Source: an uncultured Bacilli bacterium
Lineage (GTDB): Bacteria; Bacillota_I; Bacilli_A; RF39; UBA660
Reading direction: 5' to 3'
NCBI GenBank assembly: GCA_947630205.1
Contig: CANRGW010000020.1
Span: forward strand, 1-13,696
Length of the DNA stretch: 13,696 nt
Shown: in pieces, positions 13,651 through 13,696 of the stretch
Numbering within the stretch: position 1 is the stretch's first letter
How the letters are laid out: each line of letters begins with the position of its first letter
Translations under genes and position numbers: made by a program
The notes under the pieces: model-generated
Told to the model about the DNA's origin: nothing
What the model saw: the letters and a program-made list of their open reading frames with translations, nothing else
Database searches by the model: none

Positions 13651-13696
13651 GCTAAGTTATTTTTTTAAGAGAAAGTCTTTTAATTTTCATTTTTAT

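Noticed and set aside
13652..13696. Minus-strand open stretch at the right edge ending in TAG (13654-13652), encoding a basic tail (MKIKRLSLKKIT)
   Set aside because: It could be the last codons of a convergent gene, as the bidirectional terminator at 13613-13650 would suggest. However, 15 codons at a window edge with no family signal are too few to call.
1..13696. Genetic code 4 (TGA as Trp), suggested by the Mollicutes-like base composition
   Set aside because: Trp is TGG throughout, including conserved Trp in AlaRS and the GT2 QRHRW motif, and cmk ends in TGA at the expected place.

Overview
The window is strongly AT-rich and tightly packed. It carries low-GC Firmicutes-type genes with good anti-Shine-Dalgarno matches (AGGAGG, GAGGTG, AGGTGAT) and an alanine-type T-box riboswitch. 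Trp is encoded by TGG throughout, and every gene reads full length with TGA as a stop, so Mycoplasma-type code 4 is unlikely. The best guess is a member of the Bacilli close to the Mollicutes or Erysipelotrichia, perhaps an uncultured gut lineage. This placement rests on composition and gene style only.

Layout. (1) Bases 2-802 are the 3' end of a PMCA-like (P2B) calcium ATPase, followed by an isolated prepilin-like gene (851-1246). (2) Convergent to the prepilin gene is a HIT-family nucleotide hydrolase on the minus strand (1352-1744). A nested inverted repeat of about 100 bp (1254-1354) lies between them. HIT and a Nudix ADP-ribose-pyrophosphatase-like gene (1872-2459) diverge from promoters whose -35 boxes abut. 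(3) An Ala-type T-box leader (about 2500-2688) precedes cmk, alaS and holA, a compact operon (2712-6997) ended by a terminator. (4) upp and mscL (7151-8212) form a two-gene operon behind an extended -10 promoter. (5) A 28-codon membrane miniprotein that automatic ORF calling would miss lies on the minus strand at 8256-8342. It has its own promoter and ribosome binding site and shares a bidirectional terminator with mscL. (6) A three-gene operon (8594-13593) follows: a Wzx-like flippase, a processive-type GT2 glycosyltransferase and a CtpE-like P-type ATPase, ending in a strong terminator.

How the genes fit together. The T-box would couple alanyl-tRNA charging to CMP kinase and a replicative clamp-loader subunit as well as to alanyl-tRNA synthetase. 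HIT and Nudix are both nucleotide house-cleaning enzymes. The flippase plus GT2 pair points to a cell-surface polysaccharide or glycolipid. Linkage of the ATPase to it is positional only.

The most interesting items are the hidden miniprotein gene, which resembles Prli42-type miniproteins in layout, and the T-box, whose antiterminator appears to be the upper part of the same hairpin that precedes the U-run. No CRISPR array, complete IS element, tRNA or rRNA was seen.
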